Assembly (NCBI RefSeq): GCF_016406305.1
Contig: NZ_CP066369.1
Location: forward strand, 2,374,501 to 2,438,500
DNA from: Shewanella putrefaciens
GTDB taxonomy: Bacteria > Pseudomonadota > Gammaproteobacteria > Enterobacterales > Shewanellaceae
Direction of reading: 5' to 3'
Length of the DNA stretch: 64,000 nucleotides
Positions 26,431 to 38,185 of the stretch are shown piece by piece; position 1 is the stretch's first letter; each line of letters starts with the position of its first letter. Below the pieces are notes generated by a model that saw nothing but the letters and a program-made list of their open reading frames with translations, did no database searches and was not told the origin of the DNA. The translations under genes were made by a program, and so were the position numbers.

Positions 26431-29190
26431 TTATTCGTCGTCTTGCTCATCGGCAAGCTCGTCGTCATCTTCGTCTAGCTCTTCCTCATCGTCCAACTCT
26501 TCATCAAGCTGGTCATCCAGAGGCTCATCGGCTAACTCACCTTCCATCACGACTGGAACAATAGGTAAACCATTTTCATCCAGCTCGACTTCATCTTCTT
26601 CAGTTTGGATTTCGTCGATACGTTGTAGGCCGACCACTTTCTCGTCGCCCGCAGTGCGGATAATCGTTACACCTTGAGTGTTACGGCCAATGATAGACAC
26701 GCCCTTAGCTGGCGTACGAACGAGCGTACCTTTATCGCTGATCAGCATGATTTCATCGTTAGCGCCCACTTGAACAGCACCGACAACGGCGCCATTACGT
26801 TCGCTCACCTTGATTGAGACCACACCCTTAGTCGCGCGGCTCTTCGCTGGATATTCAGAAAGTTGCGTGCGTTTACCATAGCCGTTTTCAGTCACAGTCA
26901 AGATAGCACCATCGCCTTTCGGTACGATGAGCGAAACAACCTTTTGACCTTCTTCGAGCTTAATACCGCGAACACCAGTGGCTGTGCGGCCCATAGGACG
27001 CAGTGACAACACTTCTTCACCGGTTTCTGGATCGAGTTTTACTTCGCCAGTTTCAGAATCACGTACCTTCTCACCAAAGCGAACCACTTTACCTTCGTTC
27101 GAGAACAGCATGATTTCGTCGTCACCATTGGTGATATCGACGCCAATCAGTTGATCTCCATCCTTGAGGTTAACGGCGATAATGCCGTTTGCACGTGGGT
27201 TGCTGTAGGCGGTTAATGCGGTTTTCTTCACAGTACCGTGTGAGGTTGCCATGATGATGTATTTATCTGCGGCATATTCACGTACCGGCAGAATCGCAGT
27301 AATACGCTCACCTTCGGCCAGCGGCAGCAAGTTAACAATTGGACGACCGCGGGCGGTGCGGCTCGCCAATGGCAATTGATACACTTTGAGCCAGTACATC
27401 TTACCAAAATCTGAGAAGCACAAAATGGTATCGTGGGTATTGGCAACCAGCAGTTTTTCAACGAAATCTTCGTCTTTGACTTTAGTTGCCGCTTTACCCT
27501 TACCACCACGGCGCTGGGCTTGGTAATCACTTAAAGGTTGATACTTGGCATAACCTAAGTGTGACAGTGTCACTACTACATCTTCTTCGTTGATTAAGTC
27601 TTCAAGACTCATATCAATTTCGTTGGCATTGATCACAGTACGGCGGGCATCACCGTATTCGGTCAGAATTTCTTCTAACTCTTCTTTGATCACTTCCATC
27701 AAGCGCTCAGGGCTACGCAGGATGAATAACAAACCTGCGATAAATTCGAGTAGCTCTTCGTATTCGGCGATGATCTTATCGTGTTCAAGACCCGTCAAAC
27801 GGTGTAAACGCAGTTCCAAAATGGCCTGAGCCTGTTGCTCAGTCAGGAAGTATTGACCGTCACGAATACCGTATTGTGGCTCTAACCACTCAGGGCGCGC
27901 GGCGTCATCACCGGCTTTTTCCAACATGCCTTGAACGTGGCCTAATTCCCAACCTTGCTCAACCAATTTCACCTTAGCATCAGCTGGCGTTGGTGAGGCT
28001 TTGATCAGTGCAATAATCGGGTCGATGTTGGCGAGCGCTACCGCTAAGGCTTCCAAAATATGGGCGCGCTCACGGGCTTTACGTAATTCAAATACGGTAC
28101 GACGGGTCACCACTTCACGGCGGTGCAGGATAAAGCATTCGAGCATTTCTTTAAGGTTAAATAACTTAGGTTGACCATTGGTCAAGGCCACCATGTTAAT
28201 CCCGAAAGAACACTGCATTTGCGTTTGAGCATAAAGGTTGTTTAATACCACCTCGCCCACTTCGCCGCGCTTAATTTCGATAACGATGCGCATACCGTCT
28301 TTATCAGACTCGTCGCGCAGACCGCTAATGCCTTCAATTTTCTTATCTTTCACCAACTCGGCGATTTTCTCGATAAGTTTGGCTTTGTTCACTTGATAGG
28401 GAATTTCAGTCACGATAATGCGCTCGCGACCGTTATCTTCCGTTTCAACATCGGCAAGGGCGCGCATCACAGCACGGCCACGGCCGGTTTTGTAGGCATC
28501 GATAATACCCTTGCGACCATTAATAATTGCCGCGGTCGGGAAATCAGGGCCAGGAATGTATTCCATCAACTGTTCAATCGACAGCGCAGGTTCGGCAATC
28601 AAGGCCAAACAGCCCTTCACCACTTCCGTTAGGTTGTGGGGTGGAATGTTAGTTGCCATACCCACGGCAATGCCCGATGAACCGTTAATTAACAGGTTAG
28701 GGACGCGTGTGGGTAATACAGCGGGAATTTGTTCGGTGCCGTCGTAGTTAGGGACGAAATCGACGGTTTCTTTTTCAAGATCGGCCAGTAGCTGGTGCGC
28801 TAACTTATCCATGCGGATTTCGGTATAACGCATTGCCGCTGCGGAGTCACCGTCAACCGAACCGAAGTTTCCTTGACCGTCGACTAAGGTGTAACGCAGT
28901 GAGAATGGCTGGGCCATACGGACGATAGTATCGTAAACAGCAGAGTCACCGTGGGGGTGATATTTACCGATTACGTCACCGACCACACGGGCAGATTTTT
29001 TGTACGGCTTGTTCCAATCGTTCTTCAATTCACTCATGGCAAACAAAACGCGGCGATGTACAGGCTTTAAGCCGTCGCGCACGTCTGGTAATGCACGTCC
29101 CACGATGACGCTCATGGCGTAATCAAGGTACGAATTCTTTAGTTCGTCTTCGATATTAATTGGCGAAATAGATGATGCCAGATCAGTCAT
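26431..29190 (-). CDS. gyrA: DNA gyrase subunit A
   Basis: 919 residues. With GyrB it introduces negative supercoils. The start [20 protein letters not shown] is chosen at 29190 by family alignment, although an upstream in-frame ATG exists at 29268. The catalytic tyrosine is Y122 in [11 protein letters not shown]. The quinolone region is wild type: S83 and D87 in [13 protein letters not shown]. The C-terminal beta-pinwheel has the GyrA box QRRGGKG. The last 40 residues are strongly acidic (runs of D and E), longer than in E. coli but typical of marine gammaproteobacteria. The tail probably modulates DNA wrapping. Confidence 0.98.
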   Translation of the reverse strand: MTDLASSISPINIEDELKNSYLDYAMSVIVGRALPDVRDGLKPVHRRVLFAMSELKNDWNKPYKKSARVVGDVIGKYHPHGDSAVYDTIVRMAQPFSLRYTLVDGQGNFGSVDGDSAAAMRYTEIRMDKLAHQLLADLEKETVDFVPNYDGTEQIPAVLPTRVPNLLINGSSGIAVGMATNIPPHNLTEVVKGCLALIAEPALSIEQLMEYIPGPDFPTAAIINGRKGIIDAYKTGRGRAVMRALADVETEDNGRERIIVTEIPYQVNKAKLIEKIAELVKDKKIEGISGLRDESDKDGMRIVIEIKRGEVGEVVLNNLYAQTQMQCSFGINMVALTNGQPKLFNLKEMLECFILHRREVVTRRTVFELRKARERAHILEALAVALANIDPIIALIKASPTPADAKVKLVEQGWELGHVQGMLEKAGDDAARPEWLEPQYGIRDGQYFLTEQQAQAILELRLHRLTGLEHDKIIAEYEELLEFIAGLLFILRSPERLMEVIKEELEEILTEYGDARRTVINANEIDMSLEDLINEEDVVVTLSHLGYAKYQPLSDYQAQRRGGKGKAATKVKDEDFVEKLLVANTHDTILCFSDFGKMYWLKVYQLPLASRTARGRPIVNLLPLAEGERITAILPVREYAADKYIIMATSHGTVKKTALTAYSNPRANGIIAVNLKDGDQLIGVDITNGDDEIMLFSNEGKVVRFGEKVRDSETGEVKLDPETGEEVLSLRPMGRTATGVRGIKLEEGQKVVSLIVPKGDGAILTVTENGYGKRTQLSEYPAKSRATKGVVSIKVSERNGAVVGAVQVGANDEIMLISDKGTLVRTPAKGVSIIGRNTQGVTIIRTAGDEKVVGLQRIDEIQTEEDEVELDENGLPIVPVVMEGELADEPLDDQLDEELDDEEELDEDDDELADEQDDE

Positions 29191-30286
<1,096 letters not shown>

Positions 30287-30287
30287 G

Positions 30288-30956
30288 ATGGGTCTTGCAC
30301 AGGTAAAAGGCGTATTATTTGACCTTGATGGCACGCTTGCCGATACCGCGCCGGATCTTGTGCAGGCACTTAACTTAAGTCTGCTGGATGCGGGGATTGA
30401 AGCCAAACCCTTTGAGTCACTTCGCAGCGCCGCATCCCACGGCAGCTTTGCCCTTGTGGATGCGGCAATTCCCCATGCCAGTGATGTCCTGCGTCAGCAA
30501 CTGCAGCAGGGCCTACTCGCCCACTATCAACGCATTAATGGTGATCAATGCCAGCTATTCACTGGCATTGCAGCCCTACTCGATTGGCTCGATTTGCAGG
30601 GGCTGCCATTTGGCGTGATCACCAATAAACCCGCCCGCTTTACGCGGCCTTTATTGCAAAAACTGAATTTGCACCGGCGGATGGCGGTGATGATCAGCGG
30701 CGATTCCACCCGTTATGCTAAGCCCCATAGTGCGCCTATGCTCCTTGGCGCGCAGCAGCTTAACTGTGCACCTGAACATATTTTATATTTAGGGGATGCC
30801 GAGCGGGATTTACTCGCCGCCCAGGCCGCCGCCATGCTGGGTGGGGTCGCATTATGGGGTTATCTGCATGAAGAGGATAATCCGCAGAACTGGCCCGCCT
30901 TGGCGCAATTTGCTTCACCGCTGGCCGTACTCGATGCCTTGATTGCCGCGCGATGA
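30288..30956 (+). CDS. HAD-superfamily phosphatase (Gph/MupP type)
   Basis: 222 residues. HAD motif I is VLFDLDGTLADT (nucleophile Asp in FDLDGT), motif II is VITNKPA, and motif III/IV ends in LYLGDAERDLLAA. This is the phosphoglycolate phosphatase-like group. In Pseudomonas the gene next to ubiG encodes MupP, which dephosphorylates N-acetylmuramic acid 6-phosphate in wall recycling; position suggests the same here, but Gph activity is equally possible. It begins immediately after ubiG. Confidence 0.8.
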   Translation: MGLAQVKGVLFDLDGTLADTAPDLVQALNLSLLDAGIEAKPFESLRSAASHGSFALVDAAIPHASDVLRQQLQQGLLAHYQRINGDQCQLFTGIAALLDWLDLQGLPFGVITNKPARFTRPLLQKLNLHRRMAVMISGDSTRYAKPHSAPMLLGAQQLNCAPEHILYLGDAERDLLAAQAAAMLGGVALWGYLHEEDNPQNWPALAQFASPLAVLDALIAAR

Positions 30957-31101
30957 TGGCATGGTGCGAGTCTGTGCCTATTGGGACTGCTGTTTATTTT
31001 AGCGATCGCGATCTTTGGTGAGATCGCACAAAAAGTCCACATAGATCTTTCACACTAGTGCGAAATTGAGCTTCAAGGTTAGCTATTACTAACACTGAAG
31101 C

Positions 31102-31121
31102 TTATCCTCAAGATATCCACA
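31102..31121 (+). promoter_or_regulatory. Two DnaA-box-like sites
   Basis: TTATCCTCA (31102-31110) and ATATCCACA (31113-31121) each differ from TTATCCACA by one base and are separated by 2 bp. In E. coli DnaA binds paired boxes in the nrdAB promoter and couples dNTP synthesis to replication. Confidence 0.45.
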
Positions 31122-31160
31122 AGATACCCCCTGAATTCTAACTTGCAAAAGCGCTCAAAC

Positions 31161-31206
31161 CTCACTATCTTGTATCTCAGATTATTTTAAACACCATATC
31201 TTGTGT
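31161..31206 (+). promoter_or_regulatory. Paired NrdR boxes
   Basis: Box 1 is CTCACTATCTTGTATC (31161-31176) and box 2 is ACACCATATCTTGTGT (31191-31206), close to the consensus acaCwAtATaTwGtgT. Their starts are 30 bp apart, about three helical turns, as expected for NrdR repressor binding sites. NrdR represses ribonucleotide reductase genes in response to ATP/dATP. Confidence 0.8.
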
Positions 31207-31362
31207 ATCGGTAGCAATCAGACACACTAGAAACTCCCCGCTTAATTGGCTCAGTATTAACGAGCTAGCTGTATTTAAGGGACGTTTGTTGATTGTTTTA
31301 CAAGGAAACGTACGGTGATCCGTTCACCGCAATAGATATCAAAAAACCAAGGCCTCTCTTCA

Positions 31363-33651
31363 ATGAATAGCACTATGACAGTCACAAAACGCTGTGGTGA
31401 ACGTGAGAACATCGATCTCGACAAAATTCACCGCGTAATTACTTGGGCAGCCAAGGGATTAAAAAACGTTTCTGTTTCTGAAGTTGAACTTCGCTCGCAC
31501 CTGCAATTTTTCGATGGCATCCACACCGAAGCCATCCACGAAACCATTATCAAAGCCGCAGCGGATTTAATTTCACCAGAATCACCGGACTATCAGTTCC
31601 TCGCGGCGCGTTTAGCCGTGTTTCATTTACGTAAGAAGGCCTTTGGTCAGTTCGCGCCGCCAGCACTGTATGATCATGTGACTAAACTGGTGGAATTGGG
31701 CAAGTATGATATGCACATTCTGCAGGATTACACCCGTGAAGAACTCGATATCATGGATACCTATATCGACCATTGGCGCGATATGGACTTCTCCTATGCA
31801 GCAGTTAAACAGCTCGAAGGCAAGTATTTAGTTCAAAACCGTGTGACCCACGAGATCTACGAAAGCGCCCAGTTCCTCTATATTCTGGTGGCGGCCTGTT
31901 TGTTTGCCCGTTACCCAAAAGAGACGCGCCTGAAATACGTGAAGGATTTCTATGATGCGGTATCGACTTTTAAGATATCCTTACCCACGCCCATCATGGC
32001 CGGGGTACGCACCCCAACGCGTCAATTTAGCTCTTGCGTACTGATCGAATGCGGTGACAGCTTAGATTCAATCAATGCGACAGCTTCATCTATCGTGAAA
32101 TACGTTAGCCAACGTGCGGGTATCGGCATTAACGCCGGCCGTATTCGCGCCCTGGGTAGCCCAATCCGTGGTGGTGAAGCCTTCCACACAGGTTGTTTAC
32201 CTTTCTATAAGTATTTCCAAACCGCAGTGAAGTCTTGCTCCCAAGGCGGCGTGCGTGGCGGTGCTGCGACTCTGTTCTACCCTATTTGGCATTTAGAAGT
32301 CGAATCTCTGCTGGTATTGAAAAATAACCGCGGCGTGGAAGATAACCGTATCCGTCATTTAGACTACGGTGTGCAACTGAATAAACTCATGTATCAGCGC
32401 CTGATCAAAGGCGAAAATATCAGCCTATTCAGCCCATCGGATGTGCCAGGTCTGTACGATGCCTTCTTCGAAGATCAAAGCGAATTTGAGCGTCTCTATC
32501 TGGAATACGAGCAGGACAGTAGCATTCGAAAGAAAACCCTCAAGGCGGTGGAACTGTTTTCACTGATGATGCAAGAGCGTGCCTCAACGGGCCGTATCTA
32601 CATTCAGAACGTGGATCACTGCAACACCCACAGTCCGTTCGATTCAAAAGTCGCGCCGATCAGACAGTCTAATCTGTGTCTTGAAATCGCGCTGCCGACT
32701 AAGCCATTGAACAACATTGATGATCCTAATGGTGAAATCGCACTTTGTACTTTGTCAGCCCTAAACTTAGGTGCGATCAAAAACCTGTCAGAACTCGAGC
32801 CATTAGCGGATCTCGCCGTTCGAGCGCTGGATAACCTATTGGATTATCAAGATTATCCGATTAAAGCGGCACAAATTGCCTCGATGAACCGCCGTACACT
32901 TGGCATTGGGGTCATTAACTTTGCCAACTACTTAGCCAAAAATGGTATGAAGTATTCCGATGGCAGTGCTAACAATTTGACTCACAAGACCTTTGAGGCG
33001 ATTCAATATTATCTGCTCAAGGCATCAATGAATCTGGCAAAGGAGCAAGGCGCCTGTCCGTTATTTAACGAGACCACCTACTCCCAAGGTATTTTACCTA
33101 TCGATACCTATAAGCGTGACTTAGATAAGATTTGTCATGAGCCATTGCATTTAGACTGGGAATCACTGCGCAGCGACATTAAGCAGTACGGTTTGCGTAA
33201 CTCGACCTTGTCGGCATTAATGCCGTCAGAAACCTCGTCACAGATTTCTAATGCGACGAACGGTATTGAGCCACCACGCGGACTGATTAGTGTGAAAGCC
33301 AGTAAAGATGGCCAACTGAAACAAGTGGTACCTGATTTTGATACCCTAAAAGATAGCTATGAGTTGCTGTGGAAAATGCCAAGCAATGATGGTTACCTGC
33401 AATTAGTCGGTATTATGCAGAAGTTTGTTGACCAAGCGATTTCGGCCAACACTAACTACGATCCTTCACGTTTTGAAGGCCGTAAAGTCCCGATGCAAAC
33501 GCTACTGAAAGATTTGCTCAATGCCTACAAGTTAGGTGTAAAAACGCTTTACTACCATAACACTCGCGATGGTGCGTCGGATCAACACGATGACATCACC
33601 AACCTAGAGAAAGAAGACGACGGTTGTGCCGGCGGCGCCTGTAAGATCTAG
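31363..33651 (+). CDS. nrdA: Class Ia ribonucleotide reductase, alpha subunit
   Basis: 762 residues, colinear with E. coli NrdA (761). Reduces ribonucleoside diphosphates using a radical from NrdB. The ATP cone (TKRCGERENIDLDKIHR) is N-terminal, giving overall activity control by dATP. Active-site cysteines equivalent to E. coli C225 (RQFSSCVLIECGD), C439 (SNLCLEIALP) and C462 (IALCTLSALN) are present, as is the C-terminal swinging pair in DDGCAGGACKI. No strong ribosome-binding site precedes the ATG. nrdB follows after 64 bp containing a hairpin. Confidence 0.98.
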   Translation: MNSTMTVTKRCGERENIDLDKIHRVITWAAKGLKNVSVSEVELRSHLQFFDGIHTEAIHETIIKAAADLISPESPDYQFLAARLAVFHLRKKAFGQFAPPALYDHVTKLVELGKYDMHILQDYTREELDIMDTYIDHWRDMDFSYAAVKQLEGKYLVQNRVTHEIYESAQFLYILVAACLFARYPKETRLKYVKDFYDAVSTFKISLPTPIMAGVRTPTRQFSSCVLIECGDSLDSINATASSIVKYVSQRAGIGINAGRIRALGSPIRGGEAFHTGCLPFYKYFQTAVKSCSQGGVRGGAATLFYPIWHLEVESLLVLKNNRGVEDNRIRHLDYGVQLNKLMYQRLIKGENISLFSPSDVPGLYDAFFEDQSEFERLYLEYEQDSSIRKKTLKAVELFSLMMQERASTGRIYIQNVDHCNTHSPFDSKVAPIRQSNLCLEIALPTKPLNNIDDPNGEIALCTLSALNLGAIKNLSELEPLADLAVRALDNLLDYQDYPIKAAQIASMNRRTLGIGVINFANYLAKNGMKYSDGSANNLTHKTFEAIQYYLLKASMNLAKEQGACPLFNETTYSQGILPIDTYKRDLDKICHEPLHLDWESLRSDIKQYGLRNSTLSALMPSETSSQISNATNGIEPPRGLISVKASKDGQLKQVVPDFDTLKDSYELLWKMPSNDGYLQLVGIMQKFVDQAISANTNYDPSRFEGRKVPMQTLLKDLLNAYKLGVKTLYYHNTRDGASDQHDDITNLEKEDDGCAGGACKI

Positions 33652-33672
33652 TCTTTAACGTTAACGGTTTTG

Positions 33673-33695
33673 CAGGGATCCCTTTGGGGTCCCTG
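33673..33695 (+). other. Hairpin between nrdA and nrdB
   Basis: A 10-bp stem (CAGGGATCCC with GGGGTCCCTG, one T-G pair) with a 3-base TTT loop and no T-tract. Lacking a poly-T tail, it is more likely an mRNA-processing or stability element that sets different levels of the two subunits than a terminator. Confidence 0.55.
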
Positions 33696-33715
33696 TCCAT
33701 TGGAAAAATAGCACC

Positions 33716-34846
33716 ATGGCCTACTCTACCTTCTGTCAAACACCCAACGACGCCACCCGCGAACCTATGTTTTTAGGTCAATCGGTCAATGTGGCTCGCT
33801 ACGATCAACAAAAATATGAAGTGTTCGAAAAACTGATAGAAAAGCAGTTATCTTTCTTTTGGCGCCCCGAAGAAGTGGACGTCAGTCGCGATAAAATTGA
33901 CTACAACGCCCTGCCGGATCACGAAAAACATATTTTTATTTCTAACCTGAAATACCAAACCCTGCTCGATTCGATCCAAGGTCGCTCGCCCAATGTGGCC
34001 TTTTTGCCACTGGTGTCGCTGCCAGAGCTAGAAACTTGGATTGAAACTTGGTCTTTTTCAGAGACCATTCACTCGCGCTCTTATACCCATATTATCCGCA
34101 ATATCGTTAACGACCCGTCGGTTATTTTTGATGATATCGTGGTAAACAAAGAAATTTTACGGCGCGCAACTGACATTGCCGAATACTACGACCACTTGAT
34201 TAAGCTGACTCAAGTATTCAACCTATTTGGTGCAGGCACCCATGTTATCGATGGTGAAGAATTAGTCGTTAATAGCCGTACGCTGAAAAAAGCCCTTTAC
34301 CTGTGCATGATGTCGGTCAATGCCCTAGAAGCGATTCGTTTCTATGTTAGTTTTGCCTGCTCATTTGCCTTTGCTGAACGTAAGCTCATGGAAGGTAACG
34401 CAAAAATCATTCGCTTAATCGCCCGTGATGAAGCCTTACACTTAAACAGCACCCAGCATATTTTAAACATAATGCAGGGCGGAAAAGACGATCCAGAAAT
34501 GGGCGAAATTGCTGCCCAGTGCCAACAGGAAGCCTACGATCTGTTCCTTAAGGCCGCAGAGCAAGAAAAAGAATGGGCAAAATACCTATTCAAAGATGGC
34601 TCTATGATTGGTTTGAACGAGCAAATTCTGTGTCAATACGTTGAATACATTACCAATCAGCGCATGAAGTCAGTGAATCTGCCACAACCTTATCCAGAAC
34701 TGACTAATCCACTACCTTGGATGAAAAACTGGTTAGAGAGTGATGCGGTGCAAGTGGCGCCCCAAGAAGTGGAAGTATCTTCCTATCTGGTTGGGCAAAT
34801 TGACTCGGCGGTCGATGGTGATGAATTCCTCGACTTCGATCTCTAG
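33716..34846 (+). CDS. nrdB: Class Ia ribonucleotide reductase, beta subunit
   Basis: 376 residues, same length as E. coli NrdB. It carries the di-iron centre and tyrosyl radical. Iron-ligand motifs [15 protein letters not shown] (Glu and His) and [18 protein letters not shown] are visible. The radical tyrosine is expected in the [10 protein letters not shown] helix. The C-terminal acidic tail ([10 protein letters not shown]) docks on NrdA. It is followed by the ferredoxin gene after 11 bp. Confidence 0.97.
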   Translation: MAYSTFCQTPNDATREPMFLGQSVNVARYDQQKYEVFEKLIEKQLSFFWRPEEVDVSRDKIDYNALPDHEKHIFISNLKYQTLLDSIQGRSPNVAFLPLVSLPELETWIETWSFSETIHSRSYTHIIRNIVNDPSVIFDDIVVNKEILRRATDIAEYYDHLIKLTQVFNLFGAGTHVIDGEELVVNSRTLKKALYLCMMSVNALEAIRFYVSFACSFAFAERKLMEGNAKIIRLIARDEALHLNSTQHILNIMQGGKDDPEMGEIAAQCQQEAYDLFLKAAEQEKEWAKYLFKDGSMIGLNEQILCQYVEYITNQRMKSVNLPQPYPELTNPLPWMKNWLESDAVQVAPQEVEVSSYLVGQIDSAVDGDEFLDFDL

Positions 34847-34857
34847 GTAAACCGACA

Positions 34858-35316
34858 GTGGCAAAACCAAGGCACTTAAGCCCCAATTTAGCCAAAAGCC
34901 CCTTTGCGAAGGCGCCTATAGTGCGCCTTCAGGGCCAACCTGTGTTGCTCTTTACCGAGCAGCAAGGGTCTTTGTTGCAGGCACTCGAAGCGAAGAACAT
35001 CAAGATGTTCTCTGAATGCCGCAGCGGCTTCTGTGGTGCCTGCAAGACGAGGATTATCAGCGGCAAAGTCAGCTATTTGAGCGAGCCCTTAGCCGAGCTG
35101 AATAACGATGAATGCCTACCCTGCTGCTGCATACCTTCAGAGGATTTAGAACTCGATTTATCCCCCGAAGGGGCGACTGTTGTCACCTACGCAACTAATG
35201 TGGCCAAAAAACCACAGCACATGGGCCGCAGCACCCATTCACCAACACAGAGTGCCATATCCCATAGTGCAACACCGCAGAACTCACAAAAACTCGCCGA
35301 AGTGTGCGAAGAATAA
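34858..35316 (+). CDS. yfaE: 2Fe-2S ferredoxin of the NrdAB operon (YfaE-like) with C-terminal extension
   Basis: 152 residues from a GTG start. The plant-type 2Fe-2S domain has ligands in ECRSGFCGACKTRI and a fourth cysteine in ECLPCCC. YfaE maintains and repairs the NrdB di-iron cofactor. E. coli YfaE has about 84 residues; here the ferredoxin fold is followed by about 50 extra residues rich in Ser, Thr, His and Gln with no predicted structure. The N-terminus is also longer by roughly 20 residues. It lies 11 bp after nrdB in the same operon. Confidence 0.88.
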   Translation: MAKPRHLSPNLAKSPFAKAPIVRLQGQPVLLFTEQQGSLLQALEAKNIKMFSECRSGFCGACKTRIISGKVSYLSEPLAELNNDECLPCCCIPSEDLELDLSPEGATVVTYATNVAKKPQHMGRSTHSPTQSAISHSATPQNSQKLAEVCEE

Positions 35317-35355
35317 CCTCTCAGATAGGGGCTAATTGAGTCTAGCGGTCTCCTG

Positions 35356-35838
35356 TTAAATGTCTTTTTTCGCCATCACCCTATGCAGTTCATTGACCTC
35401 TGTCAGCGCCGCGCTGCCATACCAAGGTAATAATTCCAATACTAGGCTGCCCGCTTGAATTGCAGGATCGGTTTCCGTTAAGGCTTTTGCCTCTTCAACC
35501 GTAGTAACGTCAAACACATAAATGCCGCGTAATTCGCCATCGTGTAAAAAAGGCCCCGCCAGCACTAACTTGCCCTCATTGGCAAGGCGGGTGATATTGT
35601 CCAAATGCGCCCGTTGTAATTGCTCGGCCTGTGCCTGTGTTCTATCCCGGTTCGGGCCCCGCTTTAAAAAGGCCATTACATAGTGCTTCATACCGTATTC
35701 ATCGGCACCGGCATTTTTAGCACGCTGCTCGTCAAACTGTGGAGTACTGTGGGCCGAAAAACTCACCATTAACCCACAGAATAGGCAAGTGATAAGGCTG
35801 ATGGTGATCTTAGCGTTAAAGACAGTGTTAAGCTGCAT
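35356..35838 (-). CDS. Secreted YCII-domain protein
   Basis: 160 residues. A hydrophobic signal segment (about 11-30, ISLITCLFCGLMVSFSAHS) precedes a YCII-like domain: MKHYVMAFLKRGPNRDRTQA, then LQRAHLDNITRLANEGKLVL, then AGPFLHDGELRGIYVFDV. YciI-like domains have a ferredoxin-like fold and are mostly cytoplasmic; export is unusual. The cysteine in the signal region is not in a clear lipobox. The function is unknown. It is convergent with the nrd operon. Confidence 0.8.
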   Translation of the reverse strand: MQLNTVFNAKITISLITCLFCGLMVSFSAHSTPQFDEQRAKNAGADEYGMKHYVMAFLKRGPNRDRTQAQAEQLQRAHLDNITRLANEGKLVLAGPFLHDGELRGIYVFDVTTVEEAKALTETDPAIQAGSLVLELLPWYGSAALTEVNELHRVMAKKDI

Positions 35839-35949
35839 AGCGGTTCCCTCTGCGTGGGTTATGGGTGGATTATGAGTGAGTTATGTTGCTTAATTTAAGC
35901 ATTTAAACCTTAGCGTATTCGCGGCAACTATGTTGAAAATACCATAAAA

Positions 35950-35974
35950 AAAGCCTGATTAGGATTCAGGCTTT
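35950..35974 (-). terminator. Terminator of fadH
   Basis: A 9-bp stem AAAGCCTGA/TCAGGCTTT with a 7-base loop; on the minus strand a run of T follows. It lies 28 bp after the fadH stop. Confidence 0.9.
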
Positions 35975-36001
35975 AGATGCTATATGGGCTTTTGAAAATG
36001 A

Positions 36002-38020
<2,019 letters not shown>

Positions 38021-38185
38021 TCAAACATCCTTTTTAAACAAGTGATTTAAATGAGCATACCTTGAGTCAAATCTAAGCTCAACCGTTGGTTAACCCCTGA
38101 AAGTTAAAAACCTTTACAATTGTGTTTAGCCTGCGGCGACATTTTCAGTTAGCATTAGCCTATTGGACTTATAAAGGAGTGGCTG

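Larger units (their letters stand above)
30957..31362. promoter_or_regulatory. Promoter region of the nrdAB operon
   Basis: 406 bp. In order: a GATC-rich stretch with GCGATC repeats (31001-31026), a near-palindrome TTTCACACTAGTGCGAAA (31048-31065), two DnaA-box-like sequences (31102-31121), and two NrdR boxes (31161-31206). It has no ORF. The pairing of DnaA boxes and NrdR boxes parallels the well-studied E. coli nrdAB promoter. Confidence 0.6.

Noticed and set aside
26357..26677. Serine-rich frame at the end of gyrA
   Set aside because: It is the antisense reading of the acidic GyrA tail: GAT/GAA codons read backwards as serine.
29000..29190. Possible quinolone-resistance change in GyrA
   Set aside because: Ser83 and Asp87 are both the susceptible residues.
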